64,000 bases of DNA. Origin: Luzula sylvatica (Eukaryota; Streptophyta; Magnoliopsida; Poales; Juncaceae). A program made the position numbers and the translations under genes. Numbering within the stretch: the first letter of the stretch is position 1; the number at the start of each line of letters is the position of its first letter. The notes under the pieces are model-generated. The model had not been told where the DNA came from. It ran no database searches and saw only the letters and a program-made list of their open reading frames with translations. Shown here piece by piece: positions 35,822 through 47,354 of the stretch. The DNA lies in the NCBI GenBank assembly GCA_946800325.1, contig OX326960.1, positions 22,869,150-22,933,149 of the forward strand, read 5' to 3'.

Positions 35822-38230
35822 ATGCTTAGGGGCCCTCTCGCATTCAACGAAGTAGCAAACCTCTTCAAGGAGAGGTACTTTTCGGCCTCTCGATTGGCGG
35901 CTATAAGGCGAGAACTTTTGGCAATAACGCAAAAACCGAACGAAACATTCCACGAATACTATGATCGATTCATGCGTTTGAAGGAAGAATGCCCAAGCCA
36001 CAATGTCGAGGTCCAATTCCTCTACGAACAATTCATTAACGGGCTAGGATATTCGGAGAACCAATTCCTCAACGCATCCGTGGGGGGAAGTATCGGGAAC
36101 AAAGATCTCGAAGAGATTAAGAAGCTACTCGAAGTGATGGCAACCAATTCTCAATCAAGAAGGAACGTCGAATACCGAGTTAATGCGTGTAGCGATCTCA
36201 ATGTCGACATGCTTAACGACAAGCTCGAGATCATCATGAAGGCTTTGGGCAAGGAGGACACAAAAAAATGTGGAGTTTGCCTCGCAAATACCCACCACAC
36301 CGATGAGTGCCTGAGTGTGATCGAAGATGCAAATGCCGTTTACAAGAAATTCGATGCTTCGAACTCGTATAATCCCAACCTTCGCAATCACCCGAACTTC
36401 TCATGGTCAAACACGAACAACGCTCAACCCGATCCGTATCGACAACCGTTTACAAAGCCGGCCACATACCAACACCCGAACGCTTCACAATCGATACCGA
36501 AACCGGTACAAGGACAAGAGTTCGATATGAAGACGATGATGGACGGTATAACCTCTATAATCAAACAAGAGATTGGGGGGGTCAATAAAAACATGGAAAC
36601 GATGAAGCAAGAATTGAAGCAAGAATTTAAGAGCGAAATTGCGAACACGAATCGCCATGTGGCGAACTTGGAAACTCAAATCAATCAAATTGCCACTCGA
36701 GTAAACGTAATCGAATCCCAAGGTACATCTCGACTCCAATCTCAATCTTTGGCTCCTTCCGAGCAAAGGCATGTGAATGCAATATCGCTCCGAAGCGGTA
36801 AAGAAGTGGGCGAAAGTTCGAAGAGTAAGGAGGTACAAGAAGAAAAGGAGCTCGAGGTACCGGTACCGAAGAAGAGTCCAACTCAAGCCGCGGCGTTACC
36901 AACTCAAGAACTAGAAACCGAATCGACTCAAGTCAAGCCACCTTTCCCGAGTCGTCTTCCAAAGCCAATCGAATCGAATAACGACGTGGTTGCCATCTTA
37001 AAGAAAGTGGAGGTAAACATTCCTCTACTCGAAGCAATCAAAGAAGTGCCTCGTTTGGCAAAATACCTCAAGGCATTGTGCACGAATAAAAGAAAGACAA
37101 AGGGAGATGAGTTGATTAGTGTGGGGGAGAGTGTTTCGGCGATTTTGAGACTTCCCCAAAAGCACAAAGATCCGGGGATGTTCGCTATCCCTTGCAAAAT
37201 TGGGCAACACGAATTACCCAAATGCATGCTCGATTTGGGCGCATCCATCAATGTAATGCCCTTCTCGGTTTTCAAAACACTAGATCTCGGTCCTCTCGAC
37301 GATACACAAGTAGTAATTCAATTGGCCGATAGATCTACGACGAAGCCGGTGGGAGTAGTGGAAGACGTGATCGTAACGGTGAATGGACTTTACTTCCCCG
37401 CGGACTTCTACGTATTGGACATGAATGAGGGGAGTAGCGATACAACCCCGATTCTCCTTGGACGACCATTTTTGAAGACGGCACGTACAAAGATCGATGT
37501 ACACGCGGGAGAGCTCACAATGGAGTTCGATGATGAGGTAATCAAATTCAATATTTTTGACAAACAAAAGGAACCCATTGTAGGTACACTCAACTTAAGC
37601 GCTATGGACGTGGTCGACGATTGTGTACAAGAGGTCATGGATAGATCATTCGAAGAATTTGAAGAATATGGCAATCCTACACTCGAGATCGAGCCGGATT
37701 TGAAAGAAGAACAAGGAATGGATCAAGCACTCTTTCTAAGAGACCTCGAAATCCCGATGCAAAGAGCTCCACCTTCAATCGAACAAGCTCCAAGGTTAGA
37801 ATTGAAAAAATTACCTATTGGACTAAAGTATGCTTTTCTCGATGAAGCGGAAACTTTGCCGGTGATAATCGCCTCGAATCTAGCAAAGGAACAAGAAGAA
37901 AAACTCATTGAAATGCTAAAAAGGAATAAGAAAGCTTTCGGGTGGACACTCTCCGACATTCCGGGCATCTCCCCCTCCATGTGCACACACCGAATCCTTC
38001 TCGAGGACGGAGGAAAACCATCGCGAGAACCACAAAGGCGGCTCAATCCGCCAATGATGGAAGTTGTAAAGAAAGAGGTGATCAAGCTACTCGACGCCGG
38101 AATAATCTACCCCATCGCCGATTCAAAATGGGTCTCGCCCATACATGTGGTGCCGAAGAAAACGGGGATGACGATTGTTGAGAACGATGAAGGCGATCAA
38201 GTACCGACTCGAGTTCAAAACGGGTGGTGA
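35822..38230 (+). pseudogene. gag-pol: gag C-terminal part, protease and start of RT, ending at an in-frame TGA
   Basis: This continues the frame of 35342. The gag core (FKERYFSASRLAAIRREL) is followed by a CX2CX4HX4C zinc knuckle at 36269-36310, an EVANTNRH-like coiled segment near 36640, and a Pro-rich linker. The aspartic protease active site DLGA lies at 37232-37243 in the Athila context SINVMP, with the LLGRPFL block near 37457. The RT N-terminus (WVSPIHVVPKK) starts near 38128. The TGA at 38228-38230 lies in RT before the catalytic block and is also a transition-type change, here at a CpG. A full polyprotein cannot be made without readthrough. Confidence 0.9.
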
Positions 38231-38302
38231 GTTTGCATTGATTACCGAAAGCTCAATAAGGCGACGAAAAAGGACCACTTCCCTCTTCCATTCATCGATC
38301 AA

Positions 38303-40699
38303 ATGATAGAAAGACTCGCGGGAAATCCATTCTATTGCTTCCTCGATGGATTTTCGGGCTATTTCCAAATACCGGTCGCACCCGAAGATCAAGAGAAGAC
38401 CACATTCACGTGCCCGTTTGGTACCTTCGCGTACCGACGCATGCCATTCGGGCTATGCAATGCTCCCGGCACATTTCAAAGGTGTATGCTTTCTATTTTC
38501 TCCGATTATATTTCAAAATTTATAGAAGTCTTTATGGATGACTTTTCGGTATTTGGTGACTCTTTCGAATCATGTTTAAGCCACTTGTCACAAATACTCG
38601 AAAAGTGCATCGAAGCTAACCTTGTTTTGAATTTTGAGAAATGCCACTTCATGGTGAGCGAAGGAATTGTTTTAGGTCATTTAATCTCAGAGAAAGGAAT
38701 GGAAGTCGACAAGGCGAAAATCGATGTAATCAAGATGCTTCCGTATCCAAAGATGGTGAAAGACGTGCGATCCTTTCTTGGCCATGCGGGATTCTATAGG
38801 CGCTTCATCAAAGACTTCTCCAAGCTCGCTCAACCAATGTGCCAACTATTGAAGAAAGACGAGAAATTCGAGTTCGGGGAAAAGTGCAAGAGATCCTTCG
38901 ACGATTTGAAAGAGAAGCTTTGCTCCGCGCCAATCATCAAGTCGCCAAATTGGAAGCTACCATTCGAAATAATGTGCGATGCTAGTGACACGAGTGTGGG
39001 GGCGGTACTCGGCCAAAGAGAAGGAAAAGACCCCCACGTCATCGCATACGCCTCGAGGTCTCTTGACAATGCCCAACGAAACTACACCACCACCGAAAAG
39101 GAACTCCTCGCAATTGTGTTTGCATTGGAGAAATTTCGTTCTTATCTTTTAGGTACGAAAGTGATAGTCTTCTCGGACCACGACGCGTTGAGGCACTTGA
39201 TGAAGAAGAAGGAGTGCAAACGGAGATTGCTTCGATGGATCCTTTTGCTTCAAGAATTCGACCTCGAGATCAAGGACAAAAAGGGATGCGAGAATCTCGT
39301 GGCGGATCATTTGAGTCGGCTTCCATTGGAGATCGAAGATCTTGTTCCGATTCGCGAGGAATTCCCCGAGGAACACGTTCTCGCGGCCCAAGTCGAAGCA
39401 CCATGGTACGCCGACCTTGCAAACTACATCGTCACGAAGAATTTTCCCCCGAGTTTCTCCAAGGCACAACGCGATAAGATGAAAAGCAACGCTCGATTCT
39501 ACGTTTGGGAAGACCCGATCTTATTTCTAATTTGCACCGACCAAGTAATTCGAAAATGTGTCCACCAAAATGAGGTACAATCTATTCTTTCTTTTTGTCA
39601 TACATTACAATGTGGTGGACATTTCGGTATGGCACGTACCACACACAAGGTACAAGAATGTGGATTTTATTGTCCAACCTTGCATAAAGACGTTGCGAAC
39701 TTTGTGAAAGGTTGTGGAAATTGCCAAAAGACGGGGAACTTGAGCCGTAGAAATCAAATGCCCCTCAATTCAATCTATGTATGTGAACCATTCGATGTTT
39801 GGGGCATTGATTTCATGGGCCCGTTTCCATCGTCTTTTGGCTATACTTACATCTTGTTGTGTGTAGATTACGTGACAAAATGGGTGGAGGCGATACCAAC
39901 CAAGCATGCGGATTCGAAAACGGTGGTGGACTTTTTGAAGAAAAATATCTTCCAACGATTCGGCATACCAAGAGTTCTTATAAGCGATCGAGGCTCCCAT
40001 TTTTGCAATCGATATCTCCAAAGCCTCCTCGAGAAATACCATGTGAGCCATCGAACCTCCACCGCTTATCATCCTCAAACAAACGGCCAAGCGGAAGTTT
40101 CGAATCGTGAAATAAAGTCTATTTTGGAGAAGGTGGTGAACCCAACACGAAAGGATTGGAGTACCCGACTCGGCGACGCACTTTGGGCGTACCGTACCGC
40201 CTTCAAAACACCAATTGGTATGTCCCCATTCAAACTCGTGTACGGAAAGGCGTGCCATCTCCCGGTCGAGTTAGAGCACAAAGTTTTTTGGGCGATCAAG
40301 CAATTGGCCCTCGACTACCCAAAGGACGCATCGGCACGTAAACTACAATTACTCGAGCTTGACGAATTCCGGCAAGAGGCTTACGACAATTCGAGCTTGT
40401 GCAAGGCAAAAGCCAAGAGGTACCATGACCGAATGATTAAGAAGAAAGATTTCCTTGTGGGAGAAAGAGTGTTGTTATTCAACTCTCGTCTCAAACTTTT
40501 CCCCGGGAAACTTCGGTCCCGATGGATCGGCCCTTTTGTGGTCACCAATGTGACTACATTTGGGGTTGTCGAAATTCGAAGCGAGGAAACGAACAAAACG
40601 TTCAAGGTGAACGGCCATCGACTCAAGCACTACCACGCAAACTTCGAAACCGGGTGGATGGAGGAGCAAGCTCTAGAGCCAAACGACGCCTCGCAATGA
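38303..40699 (+). pseudogene. pol: RT, RNase H and integrase part of pol (copy A)
   Basis: This is the same frame as the upstream parts; 38231-38302 is open but precedes the first ATG. RT palm motifs include FPLPFIDQM just upstream and FMDD at 38531-38542, the Athila form of YxDD. RNase H begins at [12 protein letters not shown] (38974). Integrase has an HHCC zinc region ([18 protein letters not shown], 39597-39730) and catalytic Asp at 39809, Asp at 39986 and Glu at 40094, giving the D,D35E spacing. A C-terminal GPFVV domain and SRWIGPF follow. No env-like frame follows. The domains look intact, but the chain has no start of its own. Confidence 0.92.
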
Positions 40700-40856
40700 T
40701 GAGCTCGGCCAAGTCGAGCTCAAGACGTTAAACAAGAGCGCTAGCGAGGGAGGCACGCCCACGCATCAAAGGTTGTATCTCTCTATTATCCCTCTTTTTG
40801 AAATTTTCGATTTTTTATACTTGAGGACAAGTAATATCTAAGTGTGGGGGGGTAAC
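38936..40856 (+). repeat. Direct repeat copy A (1,921 bp of RNase H-integrase)
   Basis: Identical to 44938-46858 except for four substitutions seen by eye (39185, 39255, 39951 and 40285 regions), offset 6002 bp. It ends exactly where the CACTA begins. Confidence 0.95.
40822..40856 (+). promoter_or_regulatory. Polypurine-like tract after integrase (copy A)
   Basis: TTGAGGACAAGTAATATCTA then AGTGTGGGGGGGTAAC closely resembles the tract before the 3' LTR (GAGGACGATCAAGG, AAGTGTGGGGGTATT). It could act as an internal second-strand primer. It is repeated at 46824-46858. Confidence 0.5.
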
Positions 40857-40879
40857 CACTACAACATATCAGGCTTAAT

Positions 40880-41170
40880 GGGACCGGCCGTCCCTAAAAA
40901 ACCGACCCAAATAATTAGTGACGGTTAATTTGGGTCTGCCCGACCCTATTATTTGCATCGGCCCGACCCAATAAGCAAATACCGTCCCAAATTGATAGCG
41001 TCGGCCCGTCCCTGTCGTTAGAACCGTCCCAAAACTTGAGCGTCGGCCCGTCCCTGTCCGTCCCACCGTCCCAAAACGTGAGCATCGGCCCGTCCCTGTC
41101 CGGACCACCGTCCCAAAATGGATAGCATCGGCCCGTCCCTATCCGTCCCACCGTCCCTATTCAACGTTTG
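40880..41170. repeat. Left subterminal repeats of the CACTA
   Basis: CCGTCCCAAAA recurs near 41026, 41066 and 41107, each followed by ATCGGCCCGTCCCT or a close form, about 40 bp apart. Such repeats are the transposase-binding regions in CACTA elements. Confidence 0.8.
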
Positions 41171-42532
41171 GGACCGGCCGCCCCTAATTCCCTGCCATAC
41201 ACTCTGCCACACGACCTCCTTTCCCTTCTTTCCACGCACCCGCGCCACCTTCCTTCTCTCTCTTCTTTGAATTCTTTCCCGCTCCCCTCTCTCTCTCTTT
41301 TCTTCCCCCCCTTTCTGCCATAACTCATTTCCCCCTCTCTCTCTCTTTCTGCCATAACTCATTTCCCCCTCTCTCTCTCTCTTTCTGCCATCTCCCCTCT
41401 CTTCTCTCTAACTCTTTTTCTTCACCATGGTTCTATTTTTTCGATGAAGAGCAAAAAAACTGAAGTGTTTCGGCCATGTTCTCCCTTTTAATTTTTTAGG
41501 TCGGAGCTTAGTTTTTAGGTGGGTTACGTTTTTTTCGCTGCTATTTTTTTTTTCATTTAAACTGATTTTTTTTGTTCATTAATTTGGTTTTTTTTCAGCA
41601 GGAAATTGGGATCGTGAAGGAGGAATTCGTGAAGTTGGTGTTTTTGTTCATCTGATTTGGTTTCTTCTTCCTCTTTCGAAGGTAAATTTTTTAACTTGAT
41701 TTTTATGAATTGTTTTAATTTTTTTGTTAGGTTCTTGTAATTTTTCGGTTTGTAATTTTTGTTCATCAAGTTTGATTTTTTTTCTTAATAATTTTATCAA
41801 TTTTTCCTCTGATTTGGTTTTGTCATATTTTTCTGTTGATTTTTTTTTTGTCTTAATAAATTTTTATGAAGTGTTTCGGCCATGTTCTGATCCTCATATT
41901 TTTCTATTAATTTTATCAGTTATTTTGTATTTTTTGTATTTTTGTGTTAAAAATTTTATCAATTTTTTTCTTAATAAATTTTTCAGTTTTTGTATTTTTT
42001 TTTTGTAATTTTTCTGATTTGTATTTTTTTTTTGTATTTTTCTGTAAAATTTTGTATTTTTTCTGGCGATTTTTATCTTAATAATTTTATCAATTTTTTT
42101 CGCTGCTATTTTTTTTTCCTCTGATATTTTCTTATGATTTTTCTATTGGTTTTATCAATTTTTCTGTTGATTTTTTTTTTCAGTCTTAATAAATTTTTTT
42201 TATTTCTTGTTTTCACTGATTTTTTTTCGAGTTTTTTACTTTTTGAATTTCTTTTCCTTAATTAATTTTATTTACTGTTGTTTTAGGATTAATTATTATA
42301 TTGATTTTTTTTCTTTTTTTACTGTCATTATTTGCTGCCAGAAATTTTATTTTTCCTTTTTTGACAGGTTTTTTGTTTTCTTTTTGACAGGTTTTTGTTT
42401 TCTTTTTAGAAATTTTATTTTTTCTATTTAAAAAACTTTTTTCGTATTCTGATTTTTTTAATTTCTTGAAATTATTTTTTTTGACAGATCCGAATTTATT
42501 CAAAATTTTAATTAATTTTTTTTGACAGGTTG
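41171..42532. other. CACTA interior, CT-rich then T-rich
   Basis: 41210-41420 is rich in CTCTCT and repeats CTGCCATAACTCATTTCCCC. 41430-42530 is T-rich with repeated AAATTTTTC and TTTTATCAATTTTT phrases, like UTR or intron. Open frames are low complexity and not called. Confidence 0.5.
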
Positions 42533-42622
42533 CTTGACAATTTGTTTTGGCTCGACTACAATATCGAAGTCTCGGCAGAGCTAGAAGATCAGAGGCGTTG
42601 GCACATTTGTTCGGAATAAAGG
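42533..42622 (+). other. Possible exon in the CACTA
   Basis: A block of balanced composition lies between TTTTTTTTGACAG (acceptor-like) and AATAAAGGTTAAT (donor-like). No protein family is recognised. It may be a remnant of a CACTA gene or captured DNA. Confidence 0.3.
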
Positions 42623-43567
42623 TTAATATCTTCATTTTTTATTTCGTTATTATTAGATAATAATAGATGTACATTGTATAGACAAAGTTTTGATATATTT
42701 CAGTTTAGGTTAATTTAGTTTGTAGTGTTGAGTGTAGGGTATATAAACTTCTAAGAATTTTAGGAAAATTTGTATATATGTTTTGTGGGTGTAAAATTTT
42801 ATAAATGTAAATAATAAAAGAAAATTTATTCAATTATTTCATTTTAAAGTATTATCATAATTTAATACAAATTGTTTCAATGTATGAATTATTAAATAGT
42901 TGTTTAGTGTGGCAATGTTTTTTATTTATAATATTATTTTATATGTATAATTAAAATATTTGTAATGTATTTATATTATTTAAATTCAATGTAAATATTA
43001 AAATAAAATTTATTCAATTATTTTGTTTTAAACTATTATCATAATTTAATACAAATTGTTAGTTAAAGTAGTAATATTTTTTTAATGTATGAATTAAAAT
43101 AGCTCAGTTTGAATAGCTCATTGTGTATAATGAAAATATTTGTTTAATACGGTATTGTTTTTTATTTATATTATTTTATATGTATAATTAAAATATTTGT
43201 AATATATTTAATACGGTATTATTTAAATTCAACGTAAATACTAAAAGAAAATTTATTCAACTATTTCATTTTAAAGTATTACCATAATAAAGGTTATATA
43301 GTATTGATACGAATTAATTTAGTATATTATCAATTATTATACTAAAAAGCTCATTGTAATGTATTATAATAAATAGCTCATTTTAAAGTATTACACTAAA
43401 AAGCTCATTATAATTAAATAACTCGTTTTAAAGTATATTATCTGTTATTATATATTAAATAGATAATTTTAAAGTATGATACTAACATTTTAAAGTATTA
43501 TACTAAATAACTTAATATATTATCAATTATTATCGTAAATAGCTCATTGTAATGTATTTATATTGAG
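42623..43567. other. AT-rich, intron-like CACTA interior
   Basis: TTTATTCAATTATTT..TTTTAAA.TATTATCATAATTTAA modules recur near 42830, 43010 and 43250. No gene is seen. The segment separates the two possible exons. Confidence 0.4.
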
Positions 43568-43785
43568 GTCAAGGATCCGGTGCATCTCCGGCAGGATCAG
43601 GGACCGTCGGCGGATTTCAGATGATGCGTCCCGAGATTGTTCCGTCTCCTCCGATGAATTATTCGATCAACACCGACATGCAGCAAATATTGAGGTCTCC
43701 GCTTTCTCAACCGAACAGGATGCAACAAGGTGTTTCGCAACAGAATATGTATCGCACTCCAATGAGGCAGCAACAAAAATTTTAA
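43568..43785 (+). pseudogene. Possible last exon of a CACTA-borne gene
   Basis: An acceptor-like TTGAG precedes a frame of about 72 codons, open to TAA at 43783-43785. It reads GSGASPAGSGTVGGF, then SPPMNYSINTDMQQI, and a Gln-rich end (MQQGVSQQNMYRTPMRQQQ). GC content is clearly above the surroundings. I do not recognise the family; a Gln/Pro-rich tail of a CACTA ORF1-type protein is one guess. Confidence 0.35.
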
Positions 43786-43799
43786 TGGTAATATATGTT

Positions 43800-44510
43800 A
43801 TAATTTAAGGATCTTACGACGAACCAGTTTTTCCCTCCGGATGATCCGACGAATTTTTAGATCTATATGTGTTTGTTTGACAATGTCGTACAATTTATTT
43901 GTTTCGGATTATGTCGTGAACTTATTTGTGGTATGCTTTAGGTCGTGTGATTTATTTGTGTTCTTTTTATGTCGTGGAACTTATTTGTGGGATGCTTATG
44001 TCGTGTGACTTATTTTTGTTTTTTTTTTGTCGTGGTCCTTAATTTGTATTATGTTTATGTCGTGGTGCTTATTTGTTTTATTTTGTATCGTTGATAGTCG
44101 CTGGATTGATTTTGTATTGTAGAAAATATTAATATTAATATATAATATAGAATATTAATATAGAATATGTGATATTAATATAGAATTTAATTAATATATA
44201 ATATATAATATTAATATGTAATTTAATTTGTAATATATAATAATATATAATATTAATATATAATAATATATAATATTAATATATATTTAATTAATATATT
44301 ATATATAATATTAATATATAATTTAATAAATACATAATAATATATAATATTTATATAATTTAATTAATATATAATACGAAATTTAATTAATATATAATAT
44401 ATAATATATAATTTAATTAATATATAATAATATATAATATATAATTTATTTAATATATAATAATATATAATTTATTTAATATATAATAATATATAATTTA
44501 ATTAATATAG
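43800..44510. repeat. GTCGTG-rich then TAATATA-rich low-complexity DNA in the CACTA
   Basis: 43860-44110 repeats TTTATGTCGTGNNCTTATTTGT. 44120-44510 consists of TTAATATATAATAT units. No gene. Confidence 0.7.
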
Positions 44511-44930
44511 GGACGGCCCGTCCCTGAAGCTGCCGTGTACTATTTAACTATAAGGACTGCCCGTCCCTAAATTCAACCGTCCCTAAATCCAAACTGGGAC
44601 CGCCCGTCCCTGAACCTATCATGTACTATTTAACTATAAGGACTGCCCGTCCCTAAATTTAACCGTCCCTAAATCCAAACTGGGACCGCCCGTCCCTAAT
44701 AGAAATCGTCCCTACAATCCAACTGGGACTGCCCGTCCCTAAACCTGCTCATGTCCTTTATTCCTGCAATGACAGTGTTCTTTTGACCAAATGGCAATTT
44801 GGGACGGCCTGACACAAAGCATACCGACCCAGAAGACATGTAGGGACGGCCCGACCCTGTCAGGGTCCGAGCTTTCAGGGGCGGTATATCAGGGACGGCT
44901 AACCGACCCCAAATAGATTAGGGACGGTTT
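44511..44930. repeat. Right subterminal repeats of the CACTA
   Basis: GGGACNGCCCGTCCCT recurs at least five times. A segment of about 95-100 bp containing ATGTACTATTTAACTATAAG and AACCGTCCCTAAATCCAAAC is tandemly duplicated. The core GGGACG..CGTCCC is palindromic. Confidence 0.8.
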
Positions 44931-44973
44931 TTAGGCTATCAAGTCGCCAAATTGGAAGCTACCATTCGAAATA

Positions 44974-46701
44974 ATGTGCGATGCTAGTGACACGAGTGTG
45001 GGGGCGGTACTCGGCCAAAGAGAAGGAAAAGACCCCCACGTCATCGCATACGCCTCGAGGTCTCTTGACAATGCCCAACGAAACTACACCACCACCGAAA
45101 AGGAACTCCTCGCAATTGTGTTTGCATTGGAGAAATTTCGTTCTTATCTTTTAGGTACGAAAGTGATAGTCTTCTCGGACCACGGCGCGTTGAGGCACTT
45201 GATGAAGAAGAAGGAGTGCAAACGGAGATTGCTTCGATGGATCCTTTTGCTTCAACAATTCGACCTCGAGATCAAGGACAAAAAGGGATGCGAGAATCTC
45301 GTGGCGGATCATTTGAGTCGGCTTCCATTGGAGATCGAAGATCTTGTTCCGATTCGCGAGGAATTCCCCGAGGAACACGTTCTCGCGGCCCAAGTCGAAG
45401 CACCATGGTACGCCGACCTTGCAAACTACATCGTCACGAAGAATTTTCCCCCGAGTTTCTCCAAGGCACAACGCGATAAGATGAAAAGCAACGCTCGATT
45501 CTACGTTTGGGAAGACCCGATCTTATTTCTAATTTGCACCGACCAAGTAATTCGAAAATGTGTCCACCAAAATGAGGTACAATCTATTCTTTCTTTTTGT
45601 CATACATTACAATGTGGTGGACATTTCGGTATGGCACGTACCACACACAAGGTACAAGAATGTGGATTTTATTGTCCAACCTTGCATAAAGACGTTGCGA
45701 ACTTTGTGAAAGGTTGTGGAAATTGCCAAAAGACGGGGAACTTGAGCCGTAGAAATCAAATGCCCCTCAATTCAATCTATGTATGTGAACCATTCGATGT
45801 TTGGGGCATTGATTTCATGGGCCCGTTTCCATCGTCTTTTGGCTATACTTACATCTTGTTGTGTGTAGATTACGTGACAAAATGGGTGGAGGCGATACCA
45901 ACCAAGCATGCGGATTCGAAAACGGTGGTGGACTTTTTGAAGAAAAATATCATCCAACGATTCGGCATACCAAGAGTTCTTATAAGCGATCGAGGCTCCC
46001 ATTTTTGCAATCGATATCTCCAAAGCCTCCTCGAGAAATACCATGTGAGCCATCGAACCTCCACCGCTTATCATCCTCAAACAAACGGCCAAGCGGAAGT
46101 TTCGAATCGTGAAATAAAGTCTATTTTGGAGAAGGTGGTGAACCCAACACGAAAGGATTGGAGTACCCGACTCGGCGACGCACTTTGGGCGTACCGTACC
46201 GCCTTCAAAACACCAATTGGTATGTCCCCATTCAAACTCGTGTACGGAAAGGCGTGCCATCTCCCGGTCGAGTTAGAGCACAAAGCTTTTTGGGCGATCA
46301 AGCAATTGGCCCTCGACTACCCAAAGGACGCATCGGCACGTAAACTACAATTACTCGAGCTTGACGAATTCCGGCAAGAGGCTTACGACAATTCGAGCTT
46401 GTGCAAGGCAAAAGCCAAGAGGTACCATGACCGAATGATTAAGAAGAAAGATTTCCTTGTGGGAGAAAGAGTGTTGTTATTCAACTCTCGTCTCAAACTT
46501 TTCCCCGGGAAACTTCGGTCCCGATGGATCGGCCCTTTTGTGGTCACCAATGTGACTACATTTGGGGTTGTCGAAATTCGAAGCGAGGAAACGAACAAAA
46601 CGTTCAAGGTGAACGGCCATCGACTCAAGCACTACCACGCAAACTTCGAAACCGGGTGGATGGAGGAGCAAGCTCTAGAGCCAAACGACGCCTCGCAATG
46701 A
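44974..46701 (+). pseudogene. pol: RNase H-integrase part of pol (copy B)
   Basis: 575 open codons from [13 protein letters not shown] to the pol stop, with the same HHCC and D,D35E integrase layout as copy A. It lacks the RT and has no translation link to gag. The four differences from copy A are all amino-acid changes (Asp to Gly, Glu to Gln, Phe to Ile, Val to Ala), none at a catalytic residue. It is a by-product of the duplication rather than a gene. Confidence 0.9.
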
Positions 46702-46823
46702 TGAGCTCGGCCAAGTCGAGCTCAAGACGTTAAACAAGAGCGCTAGCGAGGGAGGCACGCCCACGCATCAAAGGTTGTATCTCTCTATTATCCCTCTTTT
46801 TGAAATTTTCGATTTTTTATACT

Positions 46824-46858
46824 TGAGGACAAGTAATATCTAAGTGTGGGGGGGTAAC
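46824..46858 (+). promoter_or_regulatory. Polypurine-like tract after integrase (copy B)
   Basis: Identical to 40822-40856. In the element before the CACTA event this was the only copy. Confidence 0.5.
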
Positions 46859-46943
46859 ATACAATCTTTGACCCGTATGAGCCCAATTAAAAGTTTAAAA
46901 AAAAATCTGGGAAAATTGAAATTTTTTGATATGGCCAGCTATT

Positions 46944-47354
46944 CCGTTGTAACGGACCTCAATGTCCGTTGTAACGGACTGTACATAAATTTAAAAATTT
47001 GACTGGCGCCAAGAGTTCCGTTGTAACGGAAGGGTATTGCGTTGTAACGGAGAGCCCTCTAAATTCAATTCTCATTCTACGGCTAGTACTCCGTTATGAC
47101 GGAATACAACTTCGTTACAACGGACCAAAAATAGCGTTGCAACGGACATGAAAACCATAGTAAATTGCGTTGCAACGGTAAATACCCAAAATTTGCCAGA
47201 ACTATGTCCGTTGTAACGGACCTCAATGTCCGTTGCAACGGACGTACTCATAATTTTCAAAATAAGCTACGGCTAGTTCTCCGTTATAATGCAGTTAGTA
47301 CGTTGTAACGGACTTCAATGTCCGTTGTAACGGACATTAACTGCGTTGTAACAG
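46944..47354 (+). repeat. Phased CCGTTGTAACGG array in the 3' internal region
   Basis: Fourteen copies of CGTT[G/A][T/C]AACGG or close forms. CGTT starts at 46945, 46967, 47019, 47040, 47092, 47113, 47135, 47168, 47209, 47231, 47282, 47301, 47323 and 47344. Most steps are 19-22 or 51-52 bp, as in the LTR; 33 and 41 also occur. Several copies have CGTTGCAACGG, a perfect palindrome. Confidence 0.95.

Larger units (their letters stand above)
40857..44937 (+). mobile_element. Non-autonomous CACTA transposon lacking its right tip
   Basis: The left end is CACTACAACATATCAGG after AAC. Subterminal repeats rich in GGGACGG/CCGTCCC fill 40880-41170 and 44505-44930, as in CACTA elements. The right end runs to GGGACGGTTTTTAGGCT and then stops; the expected last 20 or so bases ending TAGTG are absent and ATCAAGTCGCC of the retroelement follows. 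AAC also follows copy B (46856-46858), consistent with the original 3-bp target duplication. No TNPD-type transposase is present. Confidence 0.85.
44938..46858 (+). repeat. Direct repeat copy B (1,921 bp of RNase H-integrase)
   Basis: Second copy of 38936-40856, starting directly after the truncated CACTA end and stopping exactly at the CACTA insertion point, after which the normal 3' internal region continues (ATACAATCTTTG). The junction shares ATC with the CACTA end. Confidence 0.95.

Noticed and set aside
40857..44937. Complete CACTA element with both ends
   Set aside because: The right end stops within the terminal repeat; no TAGTG is present before the retroelement sequence resumes.
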